The notes beneath the pieces were generated by a model, which had not been told where the DNA came from, did no database searches, and saw nothing but the letters and a program-made list of their open reading frames with translations. This document shows positions 7,553-16,147 of a stretch of DNA of 39,321 nucleotides, piece by piece. How positions within the stretch are numbered: position 1 is the stretch's first letter; the number at the start of each line of letters is the position of its first letter. A program made the translations under genes and the position numbers. The DNA is taken from the NCBI GenBank assembly GCA_009840005.1, contig VXOR01000049.1, positions 1-39,321 of the forward strand. Reading direction: 5' to 3'. This stretch comes from Gemmatimonadota bacterium. GTDB lineage: Bacteria; Latescibacterota; UBA2968; UBA8231.

Positions 7553-8380
7553 TCAATTGGTCGCCAACAGCCGCTTGAGATAGCGGGCGCTCTCGCGGAC
7601 CGCAGCTTCTGTGCCCAAGTCGGCCGAGGCCTGATGGACCGTTACATAGCCTTCGTAGCCGCCCGCGCGCAGCGCGTCAATCAGCGGTGGGAAGCTAATC
7701 CCCCCTTCTTCCCACAAGGGGATCTGGCGAAATCGCACCTCGCCGCGGCACCACGTCTCAAGCGCGTCTGGACCATCGGCGGTCAAGATGTGATTTTGCA
7801 GATACACATTGAATAGGTGTGGCGCGAAGCGGCGGAGGGCATCTAGCCCATACGGCTGGCCGCATAACTCCAAGTTGGCCGGTTCGTAGATCAGGCCGAA
7901 ATTGGCGCGGCCAATGCGCGTCAAAACTTGCAGTGAGCGGTCGATTTCCTCAAAGAGACTGCGGGTGTGGCACTGGTGCGCGAGGCGCAGATCGCGCTCG
8001 GCAGCTTCGTCCGCGGCTCGGCGTGCCCAAGCGATATCTTCGTCCTTTTTCAAGCAGACGCGCAGCAGCGGCGCACCGAGCTGTTCGGCGAGATCAAGAT
8101 AGGGCGTTATATTGCGGAGGGCGTCCGGCCCCTGGTCGGAGTTTTCGGGGATCGGGAAGTCGCCGGTGAGCATGGAGACGGCCAACGAGTAGCGGTCGAG
8201 CAGGTCGCGCGCCGCGGCAACTGTCTCTGGCGGGCTGTGGACGCCCACTTGCGAGGCGCGCATACACAGCCCGCTGTACCCGTGGCCGGTGGCGAGGGCG
8301 GCCAATTGCTCAAGCGTCATATTGGCTTCGCGCTTGGCGTGGAATTTTTCGGCCACGCGGACCGAGAGCGAGAGTTTCAT
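7553..8380 (-). CDS. Sugar phosphate isomerase/epimerase (xylose-isomerase-like TIM barrel)
   Basis: A 275-residue AP-endonuclease-2/xylose-isomerase-like barrel protein. Barrel strands and metal-site pieces can be followed: LAALATGHGYSGLCMRAS, then APLLRVCLKKDED, LAHQCHTRSLFEE, GLIYEPANLEL, HLFNVYLQNHI, and IDALRAGGYEGYVTVHQAS at the end. The His and Glu/Asp residues in these segments are the expected divalent-metal ligands. I took the ATG at 8380 (MKLSLS) with GAGGAT upstream; the longer frame to 8470 lacks a ribosome site. Such genes often sit with sugar or sugar-acid degradation genes; the true substrate is unknown. Divergent from the S1/P1-like gene. Confidence 0.8.
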   Translation of the reverse strand: MKLSLSVRVAEKFHAKREANMTLEQLAALATGHGYSGLCMRASQVGVHSPPETVAAARDLLDRYSLAVSMLTGDFPIPENSDQGPDALRNITPYLDLAEQLGAPLLRVCLKKDEDIAWARRAADEAAERDLRLAHQCHTRSLFEEIDRSLQVLTRIGRANFGLIYEPANLELCGQPYGLDALRRFAPHLFNVYLQNHILTADGPDALETWCRGEVRFRQIPLWEEGGISFPPLIDALRAGGYEGYVTVHQASADLGTEAAVRESARYLKRLLATN

Positions 8381-8460
8381 GGGATCCTCGCGGTTGAGAG
8401 TTGTTGGAGGCCTGTTTGGAAACCTTCGTGTAATTTGTACAAAGAAAGGATAGCAAACCA

Positions 8461-8550
8461 ATGAGAACAATCTGCGCCCTATGGATTACAGCATCTACGT
8501 TCATCTGCGTTCATCTGCGGATACGAACAATCATCGCAACATGGCTTACA
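8461..8550. repeat. Imperfect 60-bp-spaced duplication with tandem 10-mer at the signal-peptide start
   Basis: Bases 8461-8490 match 8521-8550 at 22 of 30 positions in the same frame. Between them cgttcatctg occurs twice in tandem (8498-8507 and 8508-8517). Confidence 0.6.
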
Positions 8551-9381
8551 GTCGTCGCCAGCTTGGTAGCCGTTCCAGCCCAGGCTTGGTGGGGAGATGG
8601 ACACGGAATTCTGACCGAGGCGGCGGTGCTAGCCTTGCCAGAAGACGTGCCAGCTTTCTTCCGCCAAGGCGGCGACATTCCCAGCCATACGGCCTTCGAT
8701 CCAGATCTGTTTAAGAATCGCCGCACTCCTTTGCTGAGCCACGCCGAACATGGAGAGCACTATTTCGATATAGAGTACCTTGGAGGACGCGCAATTCCGG
8801 CGAAGCGCTTTGACTTTATCGCCTTGTGCTTCGAACTACAACTGGATCCGCCGCGAGTTGGGATGGCCCCCTACGCCATCGCCGAGTGGACCGAGCGGCT
8901 AGCCGTGGCCTTTGCCGAGCATCGCCAGTGGCCGGAGAACGAGGCAATTCAACAAAAGTGCCTCGTCTATGCGGGTATCCTCGCCCACTATGCCCAAGAC
9001 ATCTGCCAGCCCCTACACACGACCCTGAACTTCGACGGCAAGAAGCAAGCGGACGGCACGGTTATCGGCAAGGGCATTCACGAACAAGTAGATTCAGCGG
9101 TGGAGCGGCTCGGCTTTGCGCCCGAGGATTTGGCAGCCGAGCAGGACGTCGCAGCCTTTGATTCGCTGATGAAGGCCATCACTGGCCAGATCAAAAAAAG
9201 CAACTGGCGGGTGGAAGAGGTGTACGCGCTGTGGGGCCATTGGGAAGACGAAAACGACGCCCGCGTGCGCACCTTGACCTTAGATTTGGCCCGCACCTCC
9301 GTGCGCTTTACCGCCTCGCTTTACCTGACGGCTTGGCAGCAGTCTGCTGAAATTCGCTTGCCGAGGTGGTTGGAGCGCTGA
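8461..9381 (+). CDS. S1/P1 nuclease or zinc phospholipase C-like exported protein
   Basis: A 306-residue exported protein. After a signal peptide ending PAQA, the mature chain begins WWGDGHGILTEAAV, the Trp start and His expected of trinuclear-zinc S1/P1 nucleases and phospholipase C. Other ligands are plain: HYFDIE, then AHYAQDICQPLHTT and GKGIHEQVDSAV. It would cut single-stranded nucleic acid, or phospholipid, in the periplasm or outside. The region before the mature part is odd: the first 20 codons (MRTICALWITASTF...) are echoed 60 bases later (IRTIIATWLTVVAS), separated by a tandem 10-mer. The gene may therefore have begun at the second copy and gained a new start, and the exact start is uncertain. 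Confidence 0.75.
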   Translation: MRTICALWITASTFICVHLRIRTIIATWLTVVASLVAVPAQAWWGDGHGILTEAAVLALPEDVPAFFRQGGDIPSHTAFDPDLFKNRRTPLLSHAEHGEHYFDIEYLGGRAIPAKRFDFIALCFELQLDPPRVGMAPYAIAEWTERLAVAFAEHRQWPENEAIQQKCLVYAGILAHYAQDICQPLHTTLNFDGKKQADGTVIGKGIHEQVDSAVERLGFAPEDLAAEQDVAAFDSLMKAITGQIKKSNWRVEEVYALWGHWEDENDARVRTLTLDLARTSVRFTASLYLTAWQQSAEIRLPRWLER

Positions 9382-9589
9382 GCGGGTACTCGTCGCCGAT
9401 AACTTCGCTTGCTTGTGTTCTCTCAGGCAAGTATATTGAACAAATGAGTAGGTAAGTAGGCAAGCTCGGAAAGCGCTCGCATTTTGTTCAACATTAGACT
9501 CAGGCTTGAGACTGATATTCCATTAAAGTTTTCTGTGCCCAAATGACGCTGAAATCGTCGCCTTCGCCAAAAACAGTGGACGAGGAGCA

Positions 9590-10786
9590 GTGTGTCCCAT
9601 AGCGCATAACGGTGAAGTCATCAGTACTCGCTTACAGGACACTGAGTGGGACTTTGCAACAGCTAAAACAGACTATCTAACGCATAACTTACACCCCTAT
9701 CCGGCAAAGTTTATTCCGCAAATACCCAATGCCTTAATCGAGGAGCTATCGTCGTCTGGAGAGACGGTCGCAGATATTTTCTGTGGCAGCGGGACCACGC
9801 TCTTGGAGGCACTCCAGCTTAAACATCACGCGATCGGCATTGACGCAAATCCCCTCGCCGTCCTCATCAGCAAGGCCAAAACCACACCACTCGCACAGTC
9901 GGAATTCGAGGAGTTGTCAGCCCATCGCGTCCACTGCCAACAGCTTTTGGTGGAGATCGAGCTTAACAGCAGCGATTTGTTCTATAACGGACAACCTTTT
10001 CAGTCCGCTGGCTGGAGGCCAGACCCGAAGATGTGCCAGTTCTGGTTCAAACCCCATGTTGTAGAGGAACTGGCTGAACTGCGCCGTCTGATCGACCAAG
10101 TCCCAAGCGAGGCGGCCTATACCCTATGTGCGGTGGTTTTTTCTGCGATTATTGTGGCGGTTTCAAAGCAGGATTCGGACACCCGCTATGTCCGGCGTGA
10201 GAAGCCGATCAAGTCGGGAGGTGCAGTGCGGCGTTATCTGGCCCACCTCGACGCCGCCATCTCGGCAGTGCGCGAACTTACCAACACACTCGATGGCCGT
10301 TCCTCTTGCCGCGTGTTGAACGCAAATATCCTAGAGGCACCCGAGACCGAACCATTCGATCTGGTGATCACTTCGCCCCCCTATCCCAATGCCTATAGTT
10401 ACCATCTCTACCACCGCACTCGCTTACTCTGGCTCGGATATGAGCCAGAGCAATTTAAGAGGATTGAGATTGGTAGCCATCGCAAATACAGTGCTAAAGG
10501 TCGCAATCGGGCCACAGCCGCGACTTTTAGGACGGAGTTTGAGCAGATTTTCCAGTGGCTGCGCAACCGGTTGCGCGACCGTCGCCACGCCTGCTTCGTG
10601 ATCGGAGACTCAACCTTAAACGGAGCACGCATCGACAATACATCGCTAATCGCGGAAGCAGGAGCCACCGTTGGCTTCCGCGAGATAGCGCGGATCCAGC
10701 GATCGATTGCACCGACTCGGAAATCGTTTAACCCCAAAATTGGGAAGATCAAGACTGAACACATCTTGATTCTACAGAAAGTGTAG
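9590..10786 (+). CDS. DNA methyltransferase 1 of a two-methyltransferase R-M locus (N4-C or N6-A)
   Basis: A 398-residue amino-methyltransferase. The AdoMet motif VADIFCGSGTTLLEA is near residue 60, followed by GIDANPLAVLIS, and the catalytic ITSPPYPNAYSYHLYH is near 260. The order FxGxG, then a variable target-recognition stretch, then SPPY is that of alpha-like enzymes. SPPY is the usual N4-cytosine form. The GTG at 9590 is the only start that keeps the conserved N-terminal LTHNLHPYPAKFIPQIP segment, with GAGGAG just before it (close spacing). It ends four bases before the second methyltransferase ATG. Two different methyltransferases fit an asymmetric recognition site, one enzyme per strand. 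Confidence 0.85.
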   Translation: MCPIAHNGEVISTRLQDTEWDFATAKTDYLTHNLHPYPAKFIPQIPNALIEELSSSGETVADIFCGSGTTLLEALQLKHHAIGIDANPLAVLISKAKTTPLAQSEFEELSAHRVHCQQLLVEIELNSSDLFYNGQPFQSAGWRPDPKMCQFWFKPHVVEELAELRRLIDQVPSEAAYTLCAVVFSAIIVAVSKQDSDTRYVRREKPIKSGGAVRRYLAHLDAAISAVRELTNTLDGRSSCRVLNANILEAPETEPFDLVITSPPYPNAYSYHLYHRTRLLWLGYEPEQFKRIEIGSHRKYSAKGRNRATAATFRTEFEQIFQWLRNRLRDRRHACFVIGDSTLNGARIDNTSLIAEAGATVGFREIARIQRSIAPTRKSFNPKIGKIKTEHILILQKV

Positions 10787-10790
10787 TGAA

Positions 10791-12377
10791 ATGGACTTCT
10801 TAACGTGTAGAATTAAAGGATATATACAGCCGTTTGAGCGACAGCTTGCGCTGCAGGAGTTGCGTGCTCTGTCTTTAGGTGATGTCATACCAGTTGACGG
10901 CGATGAGTCAACCGCGTCTTTATTTTCTATACCTGATACGGCCAATCTCAGTACCCTGCGCAATGCCTTGGCATATTGGCAGGAGGTCGGCACCGAGCCA
11001 GACGGGCTGACAATCCAAATCCGACGCGAGGCAACTTGGGTCAGCGCACACAACGGGGGGATGTTCAATGGGCTAATTCCCTCCGTCCCCTCCAAGCTGC
11101 CTAAAAAACGTTGCTTGCGCTATGCTACTCACGGGTTACATGAGTATCGAGGCAAATTTTTTCCGCAACTGGTGCGGGCACTCATAAATATTGCTCAAGT
11201 GCCTGACAATGGTATTGTACTCGATCCGATGTGCGGCAGCGGCACCACGCTGGTCGAGACGCGACTTGCTGGACGCACAGCGTACGGGCTCGACATGAAT
11301 CCGCTTTCAGTGTTCATCGCTAGGGTGAAATGTCAAGCACTAGCGTTGGATGTAGAGTCATTGATGGGAGCATACGAAACACTGCGAAAGGCTCTCTGTA
11401 CATCACCGGAGCAGACTACAGGAAAGTACTTCGCGTCGCTGCCAAGGGACGATCAGGCGTATTTGGAGCGGTGGTTTGCGGCCCATGTGCTAATGGAGCT
11501 AGACCAAGTAGTAGAAGCTATCCGGCGGTTGCCGGAGGTAGAATTGCAAAATTTCTATCGGGTCTGTTTGAGCAATATTTTACGCGGCGTCTCTTGGCAA
11601 AAAAACGACGATCTGCGGGTGCGAAAGCAGGTGGTCGAATTCAGAACCGGCGAAGTGATAGAACGCTTTCTCAATGAGGCTCTACGCTCAACTAAAATCG
11701 TCGCTGCTTTCCTCTCCGAGCGAAGCCAAGAGGACTTAGGCCCTCATACAGTACAAGAGGCCGACTCACGTCAGGCTACCAATGTCTTGCCGACATTGCT
11801 CGGCAAGGTCGATGCGGTGATCACCTCGCCTCCTTATGCGACAGCATTGCCTTACATTGATACGGATCGGTTGAGTCTAATTTATCTCGGGCTTCTACGT
11901 CGCGCTGATCATCGGATACGGGATGGGATGATGATAGGCAACCGAGAAGTGACTGAGAAGTGCCGAGCGCAGTACTGGGCTTTTTACGAAAAAAACAAGC
12001 TACTTTTACCTACGGCTACACGCGCTTTGATTGAACGGATCGATCGGCTCAATAAAGCGACGGCGGTCGGCTTTCGGCGACGCAACCTATCGGCTCTATT
12101 GTCGAAGTACTTCTTTGATATGTACTCTGTAATCGAACAGACGCACATCCTCCTGCGTCCAGGCGGAGTGATGTTTATGGTAATTGGCAACAACCGGACT
12201 ACGGCTGGTCGCGAGCTGATTGAAATTAGCACAGCCGACCATCTGGCAGCGACCGCGGAGACACTTGGATTCGAGATAACAAACAGTCTGTCAATGGACA
12301 TGCTCGCATCGCGGGACATTTTTCGGAAGAACGCGATGAAGTCAGAACAGATCTTGACGCTCAAGAAGCCTCAGTAG
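10791..12377 (+). CDS. DNA methyltransferase 2 of the same R-M locus
   Basis: A 528-residue methyltransferase. The motif VLDPMCGSGTTLVET is near residue 143, YGLDMNPLSVFIARVK follows, and VDAVITSPPYATALPYIDTD is near 340. Before motif I lies ATHGLHEYRGKFFPQLVRAL, the same kind of segment as the HPYPAKFIPQ part of methyltransferase 1. The two are related in layout but too different to be a recent duplication; the extra length here is an N-terminal domain of about 110 residues and a longer recognition region. It starts four bases after the first gene, probably translationally coupled. Its 3' end overlaps the convergent nuclease gene by seven bases. Confidence 0.85.
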   Translation: MDFLTCRIKGYIQPFERQLALQELRALSLGDVIPVDGDESTASLFSIPDTANLSTLRNALAYWQEVGTEPDGLTIQIRREATWVSAHNGGMFNGLIPSVPSKLPKKRCLRYATHGLHEYRGKFFPQLVRALINIAQVPDNGIVLDPMCGSGTTLVETRLAGRTAYGLDMNPLSVFIARVKCQALALDVESLMGAYETLRKALCTSPEQTTGKYFASLPRDDQAYLERWFAAHVLMELDQVVEAIRRLPEVELQNFYRVCLSNILRGVSWQKNDDLRVRKQVVEFRTGEVIERFLNEALRSTKIVAAFLSERSQEDLGPHTVQEADSRQATNVLPTLLGKVDAVITSPPYATALPYIDTDRLSLIYLGLLRRADHRIRDGMMIGNREVTEKCRAQYWAFYEKNKLLLPTATRALIERIDRLNKATAVGFRRRNLSALLSKYFFDMYSVIEQTHILLRPGGVMFMVIGNNRTTAGRELIEISTADHLAATAETLGFEITNSLSMDMLASRDIFRKNAMKSEQILTLKKPQ

Positions 12378-12976
12378 TAGCCATAGTATCTGCCTGAATT
12401 AGGCACGGGCTCCGTACAGAGGGCACGATATACCGAAAATTGGGTAGTACCTTCGGGTATTATCTCTACGTAGTACTCAAAGCCGCACGCTAGATCATCT
12501 ACTTTTTCCACTCGCATGATGTCTCCAATGCTCCCAGCGCTACGCAATGTCTCATTGCGTAAGCGAAAGTCGTGTTTGTCGGGCCAAGTCATCATGTTGA
12601 CAGAGATGATCTGGCCACCAAGGCTCATGCACACATTAGAGCGATCGCGCTTACCTTGCTTACTTGGATCGGGGATAAAGGCATGGGGCCATTTCCAAAA
12701 ATCGGGATTGGCATTTCGGGCTGAGAGCGGAATAAATATCTCCGGCGAACGCCTAGAGGTGCCAGTAGAGGTCTGGCCGACGCCGACATCGGTGCGGTGG
12801 AGAGTCATGACGAAGCCCTTTATCCCCGTTCTTGGTTTGCTCACCTCTTCTGCCTTGGTGGTGCGTGGTATCGTTGGGGCGCGTGGTTCGGGCTGAGCGG
12901 CGAAAAAAGATTCCGTTTTAATTCGCTCCTCGCCGCTCCCTGTCGCTGTGGGTTGAGGTGCCATCTCGTCCTTCAC
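12371..12976 (-). CDS. C-terminal B3-like part of a frameshifted PLD-type restriction endonuclease
   Basis: The segment from EIFIPLSARNANPDFWKWPH through NETLRSAGSIGDIMRVEKVD and GFEYYVEIIPEGTTQF to a final GRYYGYY matches what I know as the C-terminal B3-like DNA-recognition domain of NgoFVII/BfiI-type restriction enzymes. Before it is a Pro/Lys-rich linker. The ATG at 12976 is probably not the true start: the frame stays open up to 13033 and adds VGLGLVPKEVLAAPEVKDEM, which reads as a linker continuing from the PLD half. This half would bind the recognition sequence. It is one gene with the 13018-13464 part, broken by a frameshift. Confidence 0.7.
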   Translation of the reverse strand: MKDEMAPQPTATGSGEERIKTESFFAAQPEPRAPTIPRTTKAEEVSKPRTGIKGFVMTLHRTDVGVGQTSTGTSRRSPEIFIPLSARNANPDFWKWPHAFIPDPSKQGKRDRSNVCMSLGGQIISVNMMTWPDKHDFRLRNETLRSAGSIGDIMRVEKVDDLACGFEYYVEIIPEGTTQFSVYRALCTEPVPNSGRYYGYY

Positions 12977-13017
12977 TTCGGGAGCAGCAAGAACCTCTTT
13001 AGGAACAAGGCCAAGAC

Positions 13018-13464
13018 CTACCAGCCGATAGCTTCAATTGAATCTGTGAGATCAAACGACAACCGGAACGCGGCTTCATAGTTGGTAAACAGGCCACCTT
13101 CTGTCAGATTGCCCGAACCGAGTATGACTTCGGCAACAGTATCGGATTTGAAAAGATAGATTTTCGGATGGAAGGTATATGGCAACCGATTGTGAAAGAC
13201 TATTACTCGACCGTGAGGAACAACTGCCTCTATGAGATCGCTGAGCCCTTCAAAAGAGGTTCCGCGGTGGTCGATTCCGACGATGATTTCAACTTGGTTC
13301 TCCTTCGCGAAATCCCCTAACGATGGAGCAATGTGCTTGGTGCCAGAGTGCTTTGCGAAGGCGACTGCAGCGCGGAATTGTGTCCAAGACCCGGGGGCCG
13401 AGAGATTGGCTTTGAGGTAATCTCCGAGCCGATTGGCTGGAGCGGGTTGATATATGAATTCCAT
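13018..13464 (-). CDS. N-terminal PLD nuclease part of the frameshifted restriction endonuclease
   Basis: Starts MEFIYQPAPANRLGDYLKAN and contains the phospholipase-D-like catalytic pieces FHPKIYLFKSD (HxK) and ILGSGNLTEGG. Together these are the metal-independent nuclease core of BfiI/NgoAVII enzymes, in which two such cores form one active site. The frame stops at 13018 after DSIEAIGW, while the B3 part opens in another frame from 13033. The overlap of the two frames (13018-13033) is where a single missing base (or two extra) would join them. I chose the start at 13464 by family fit; the ribosome site is weak. Convergent with the two methyltransferases. Confidence 0.75.
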   Translation of the reverse strand: MEFIYQPAPANRLGDYLKANLSAPGSWTQFRAAVAFAKHSGTKHIAPSLGDFAKENQVEIIVGIDHRGTSFEGLSDLIEAVVPHGRVIVFHNRLPYTFHPKIYLFKSDTVAEVILGSGNLTEGGLFTNYEAAFRLSFDLTDSIEAIGW

Positions 13465-13559
13465 AAGCAGACTGACGAAGATGCGAGGCTTGATATCCAG
13501 CTTAGTTTTTACTTGTGGACATCCAACATGCGTTAGAACTCTCTGATGGAGCAACCACG

Positions 13560-13775
13560 ATGCAACTAGATCCCGAAACCGAGCGACGGCTCGACCTGCT
13601 GGTGTCCGAGACCGGGCGCAGCAAGGCTTTTTACCGACGCGAGCTCACTAAACGCAACCTTGAGGACATCGAAGATTACTACCTCGCCATGGCCGTGCTA
13701 GAACGCGTCCGCCAAGGAGAGGAAAAGGTACATTCCTCTTCCGAGGTGAGAAAAGCACTTGGCTTGGACGATTGA
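13560..13775 (+). CDS. Ribbon-helix-helix antitoxin-like protein (RelB/CopG type), orphan
   Basis: A 71-residue protein reading MQLDPETERRLDLLVSETGR, then SKAFYRRELTKRNLEDIEDYY. The short beta strand, the alpha-turn-alpha and the GRSK turn are typical of RHH antitoxins, followed by an acidic C-terminal helix that would wrap a RelE/ParE toxin. A toxin gene is expected immediately downstream, but the next gene (13786) is on the other strand and not toxin-like, so this is an orphan. An in-frame ATG at 13515 exists, but MQLDPE is the natural family start. It lies divergent from the PLD-type nuclease gene and could serve as its local regulator. Confidence 0.65.
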   Translation: MQLDPETERRLDLLVSETGRSKAFYRRELTKRNLEDIEDYYLAMAVLERVRQGEEKVHSSSEVRKALGLDD

Positions 13776-13785
13776 GCGGTTAATA

Positions 13786-14586
13786 TCAATTATTTATGCC
13801 CGAAGTTCGCACGGACTCGCGCACTTGGCCCCCGTGTTCTGCGAGCCAAGAGTGGAAGAATTGCAGCACGGCTGCGCCGTCTCCCTGCTGCCGTTGCTTC
13901 CGCTGAATGAGCCATAGCTCAATCTCGACGCCCCGCAGGTCCGGGTTGAGCCCTCGGGCTTGGGGGCTGCCGCGGAAACGCTGGAAATCCGGCTCATTCT
14001 TGTAGAACGAAATCGCGTCGCTGTTCTGCAGCAGATCTGAAACGACGATGAGACGCCGCGGCACATCGCGCCGCTGGGTACTCTGGAAATGCTTTATGGC
14101 AACCGACTGCACCGACTCCATGATTGGCGACGATTTGGCCTCTTTATTGGTGAGCAGCTTGCCGAGTTCCTCTTCTAAAGGTGCGCGAAATTTCTGCTGC
14201 CAGTTGCGCCGAATGATTGCTTCGGATTGCGTGAGGTGATCGACGTTTTTCGGGTCGCCAGGGCTACAGACCTTGATGATCGGATCGAGGCTCCCACCAT
14301 GCTCAGGGTCTACCGCAAAAAGACTGATCTCGTGATTTTCCTCTATTTGGTCGAGCAGGTTCCAGATTCGCGTCTCCAGATAGGTCTTGGTAGTGGGCAT
14401 GAACGAATCCGTGCGATCGAGTAGAACCGCCGTAATCGCCGAGGGGCCTTCCGATCGGCACAGGGTCTTTGGATCGCGCTCGACCGAAGGCGGCTTTAGC
14501 CATACAAAAACGAGCAAGACGACGATGACCCCCGCGATCATCGCACCGCCGGCTATCGTTTTATTCGATAGCTTACCCGTGCTCAT
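13786..14586 (-). CDS. Membrane-anchored vWA-like protein of unknown function
   Basis: 266 residues. One N-terminal membrane helix (GGAMIAGVIVVLLVFVWL, about residues 14-31) is followed by an extracytoplasmic domain that reads like a von Willebrand A fold: first strand ITAVLLDRTDSF, where a MIDAS DxSxS would lie (here D-R-T-D-S), then LFAVDPEHGG, and RRLIVVSDLLQNSD, followed by VEIELWLIQ. The start ATG at 14586 shares a base with the stop of the upstream gene (TGATG), so translation is coupled. I recall similar proteins paired with multi-helix membrane proteins in proteobacterial accessory regions but know no function. Convergent with the orphan RHH gene. Confidence 0.6.
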   Translation of the reverse strand: MSTGKLSNKTIAGGAMIAGVIVVLLVFVWLKPPSVERDPKTLCRSEGPSAITAVLLDRTDSFMPTTKTYLETRIWNLLDQIEENHEISLFAVDPEHGGSLDPIIKVCSPGDPKNVDHLTQSEAIIRRNWQQKFRAPLEEELGKLLTNKEAKSSPIMESVQSVAIKHFQSTQRRDVPRRLIVVSDLLQNSDAISFYKNEPDFQRFRGSPQARGLNPDLRGVEIELWLIQRKQRQQGDGAAVLQFFHSWLAEHGGQVRESVRTSGINN

Positions 14587-16001
14587 CAACTCTCTTCCTG
14601 ATCGTCCCTCGGAATCCGGCTATCCGCCTGCCTCCGATGCGGAGCCAACGGGCGCAATTCCTCGCTGCCCATATCGTACTGATTGTGTAGTTCGGCGATG
14701 CCTTTGTCAATTTTTATTTCTGCGGCGCTAGTGATCTTCAAAATTTCCTCGCGCGTCAGCATGGCCTTCGGCAGGCTGGTGTCAATGGGCGTTTTCACGA
14801 TATGCCAAGGCTTCTTGAATCGCTCTGGCGCTTCGCCGTCGCGCATCGCTCGGTTGGTATCCCGGTAAAGCTGGAGCAAATGGTTGCTCGCGTGCTCTAA
14901 GTGAGCTAGATGATCGTCGAACGATTTGATGAGGCGGCGATGGTCGTCGATGATAGAATCGTGTTGTCGTCCCGCAAGCAAAATATTTTGTTTGATGTTC
15001 TCCAATGCTTGCACCGCCTCATCCGATGTTTGCTTCAAATCCTTTAAGCAGGACTGATAGAATTCGTTGTATGTTTCGTCGGCCTCTGCGAATAGGCGCG
15101 CACACTTGGCGTACCCCGGATAGCGATCATCCCACAGGATTCCATCGATAAAGCTAATAATCGCAAAGAGGAATCCCATGAAGAACAGAATCCACGACTG
15201 GAAATCCCCTAGACCCAGTGGATTCTCGCCGAAAGCGGCAATGGCGAGTTTGCCCCCTTCGTCGAGCACCGTGCCCGTTGTTTCCCGGTAGTGCGCCACC
15301 ATCAAGTTGAAAAACAATGCAAAGGCCAGAAACACCACTGCGGTGAGGATGCCCACGGACTTTCTGACCCGGTGAACGTGGTTGAAATTGGTCACGAGGA
15401 TGCCGAGCAAAAAGGCAATCCCGAGATTGACAAACGAAATGACAATCGCCTCCGTGTACGCGCCCAACAGCCCAAATTCGTTGCCCTTGGCCAAAAAGGA
15501 GGCATTGCCAAATGTCTCAATGAGAAAGAGCACGGCGATGAGGCCGATGTTAAATATCTTATCGTCCCAACTGCGGGGCTGCGGCTCGCGGTGAAGGCCA
15601 TTTTGTTCCTTAAACTGCTGCATGTCTTCTTTTTTGCGGCGCAGACCCTGTTGTTCCCTGCTCAACTCCACGATGGCCTTATCGACGTGCTGATCGAATT
15701 CCGCTCGTTGTTTGGCCGTTTCAATGTCAATAGAGCTTAGCTGCTCGCGGAAATCTAGCGCGACGAGCCGCTCTCGGTAGGCTTTTAGCTCGCTCTCACA
15801 CACCTGCTGTGCCTGCGCTTGAGCGCTCTCAATTAGCCCGATAACCTTGCGTTCCGTGGGGTCGAGATCGTCTTCCGCACTGTCTAATGCGGGCCGCCCC
15901 CGCCTCGCGTTTCTTTGGCTATCCTCTACGATATGCAGATCTTCGGCGACCTGATTGGTGTCGATCTTCTCAAATGGGTTGGTGTGAAGATCGTCTGTCA
16001 T
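14586..16001 (-). CDS. Four-helix membrane protein with coiled coils, partner of the vWA-like protein
   Basis: 471 residues; the ATG at 16001 (MTDDLHTN) has GAGGAG upstream. An acidic N-terminal tail leads to a coiled coil (about residues 50-150, ESELKAYRERLVALD, then QGLRRKKEDMQQFKEQ). Four membrane segments follow: FNIGLIAVLFLIETF, IVISFVNLGIAFLLGILV, VGILTAVVFLAFALFFNLMV and WILFFMGFLFAIISFIDGIL. A second, cytoplasmic helical region (YNEFYQSCLKDLKQTSDEAV and on) makes up the rest. No catalytic motif seen and no family recognised. The layout (coiled coils flanking a membrane bundle, plus a membrane-tethered vWA partner) suggests a membrane complex. It lies beside the restriction locus. Confidence 0.6.
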   Translation of the reverse strand: MTDDLHTNPFEKIDTNQVAEDLHIVEDSQRNARRGRPALDSAEDDLDPTERKVIGLIESAQAQAQQVCESELKAYRERLVALDFREQLSSIDIETAKQRAEFDQHVDKAIVELSREQQGLRRKKEDMQQFKEQNGLHREPQPRSWDDKIFNIGLIAVLFLIETFGNASFLAKGNEFGLLGAYTEAIVISFVNLGIAFLLGILVTNFNHVHRVRKSVGILTAVVFLAFALFFNLMVAHYRETTGTVLDEGGKLAIAAFGENPLGLGDFQSWILFFMGFLFAIISFIDGILWDDRYPGYAKCARLFAEADETYNEFYQSCLKDLKQTSDEAVQALENIKQNILLAGRQHDSIIDDHRRLIKSFDDHLAHLEHASNHLLQLYRDTNRAMRDGEAPERFKKPWHIVKTPIDTSLPKAMLTREEILKITSAAEIKIDKGIAELHNQYDMGSEELRPLAPHRRQADSRIPRDDQEES

Positions 16002-16147
16002 CGCACACTCCTCCTCGTTTACAGCGTCCCTTAGGGCTGCAATAGACAACGACAGGGGATTGTGGGAATGGAGGGGATAGTATCAAAGATACGCATAACT
16101 GCGATTTTCGCCTCCCTATTCTTTAATTTTTAATGTGCATTTAACAC

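Noticed and set aside
13776..13785. A toxin gene downstream of the RHH gene
   Set aside because: Only ten bases separate it from a gene on the other strand, and no RelE/ParE-like sequence was seen nearby.
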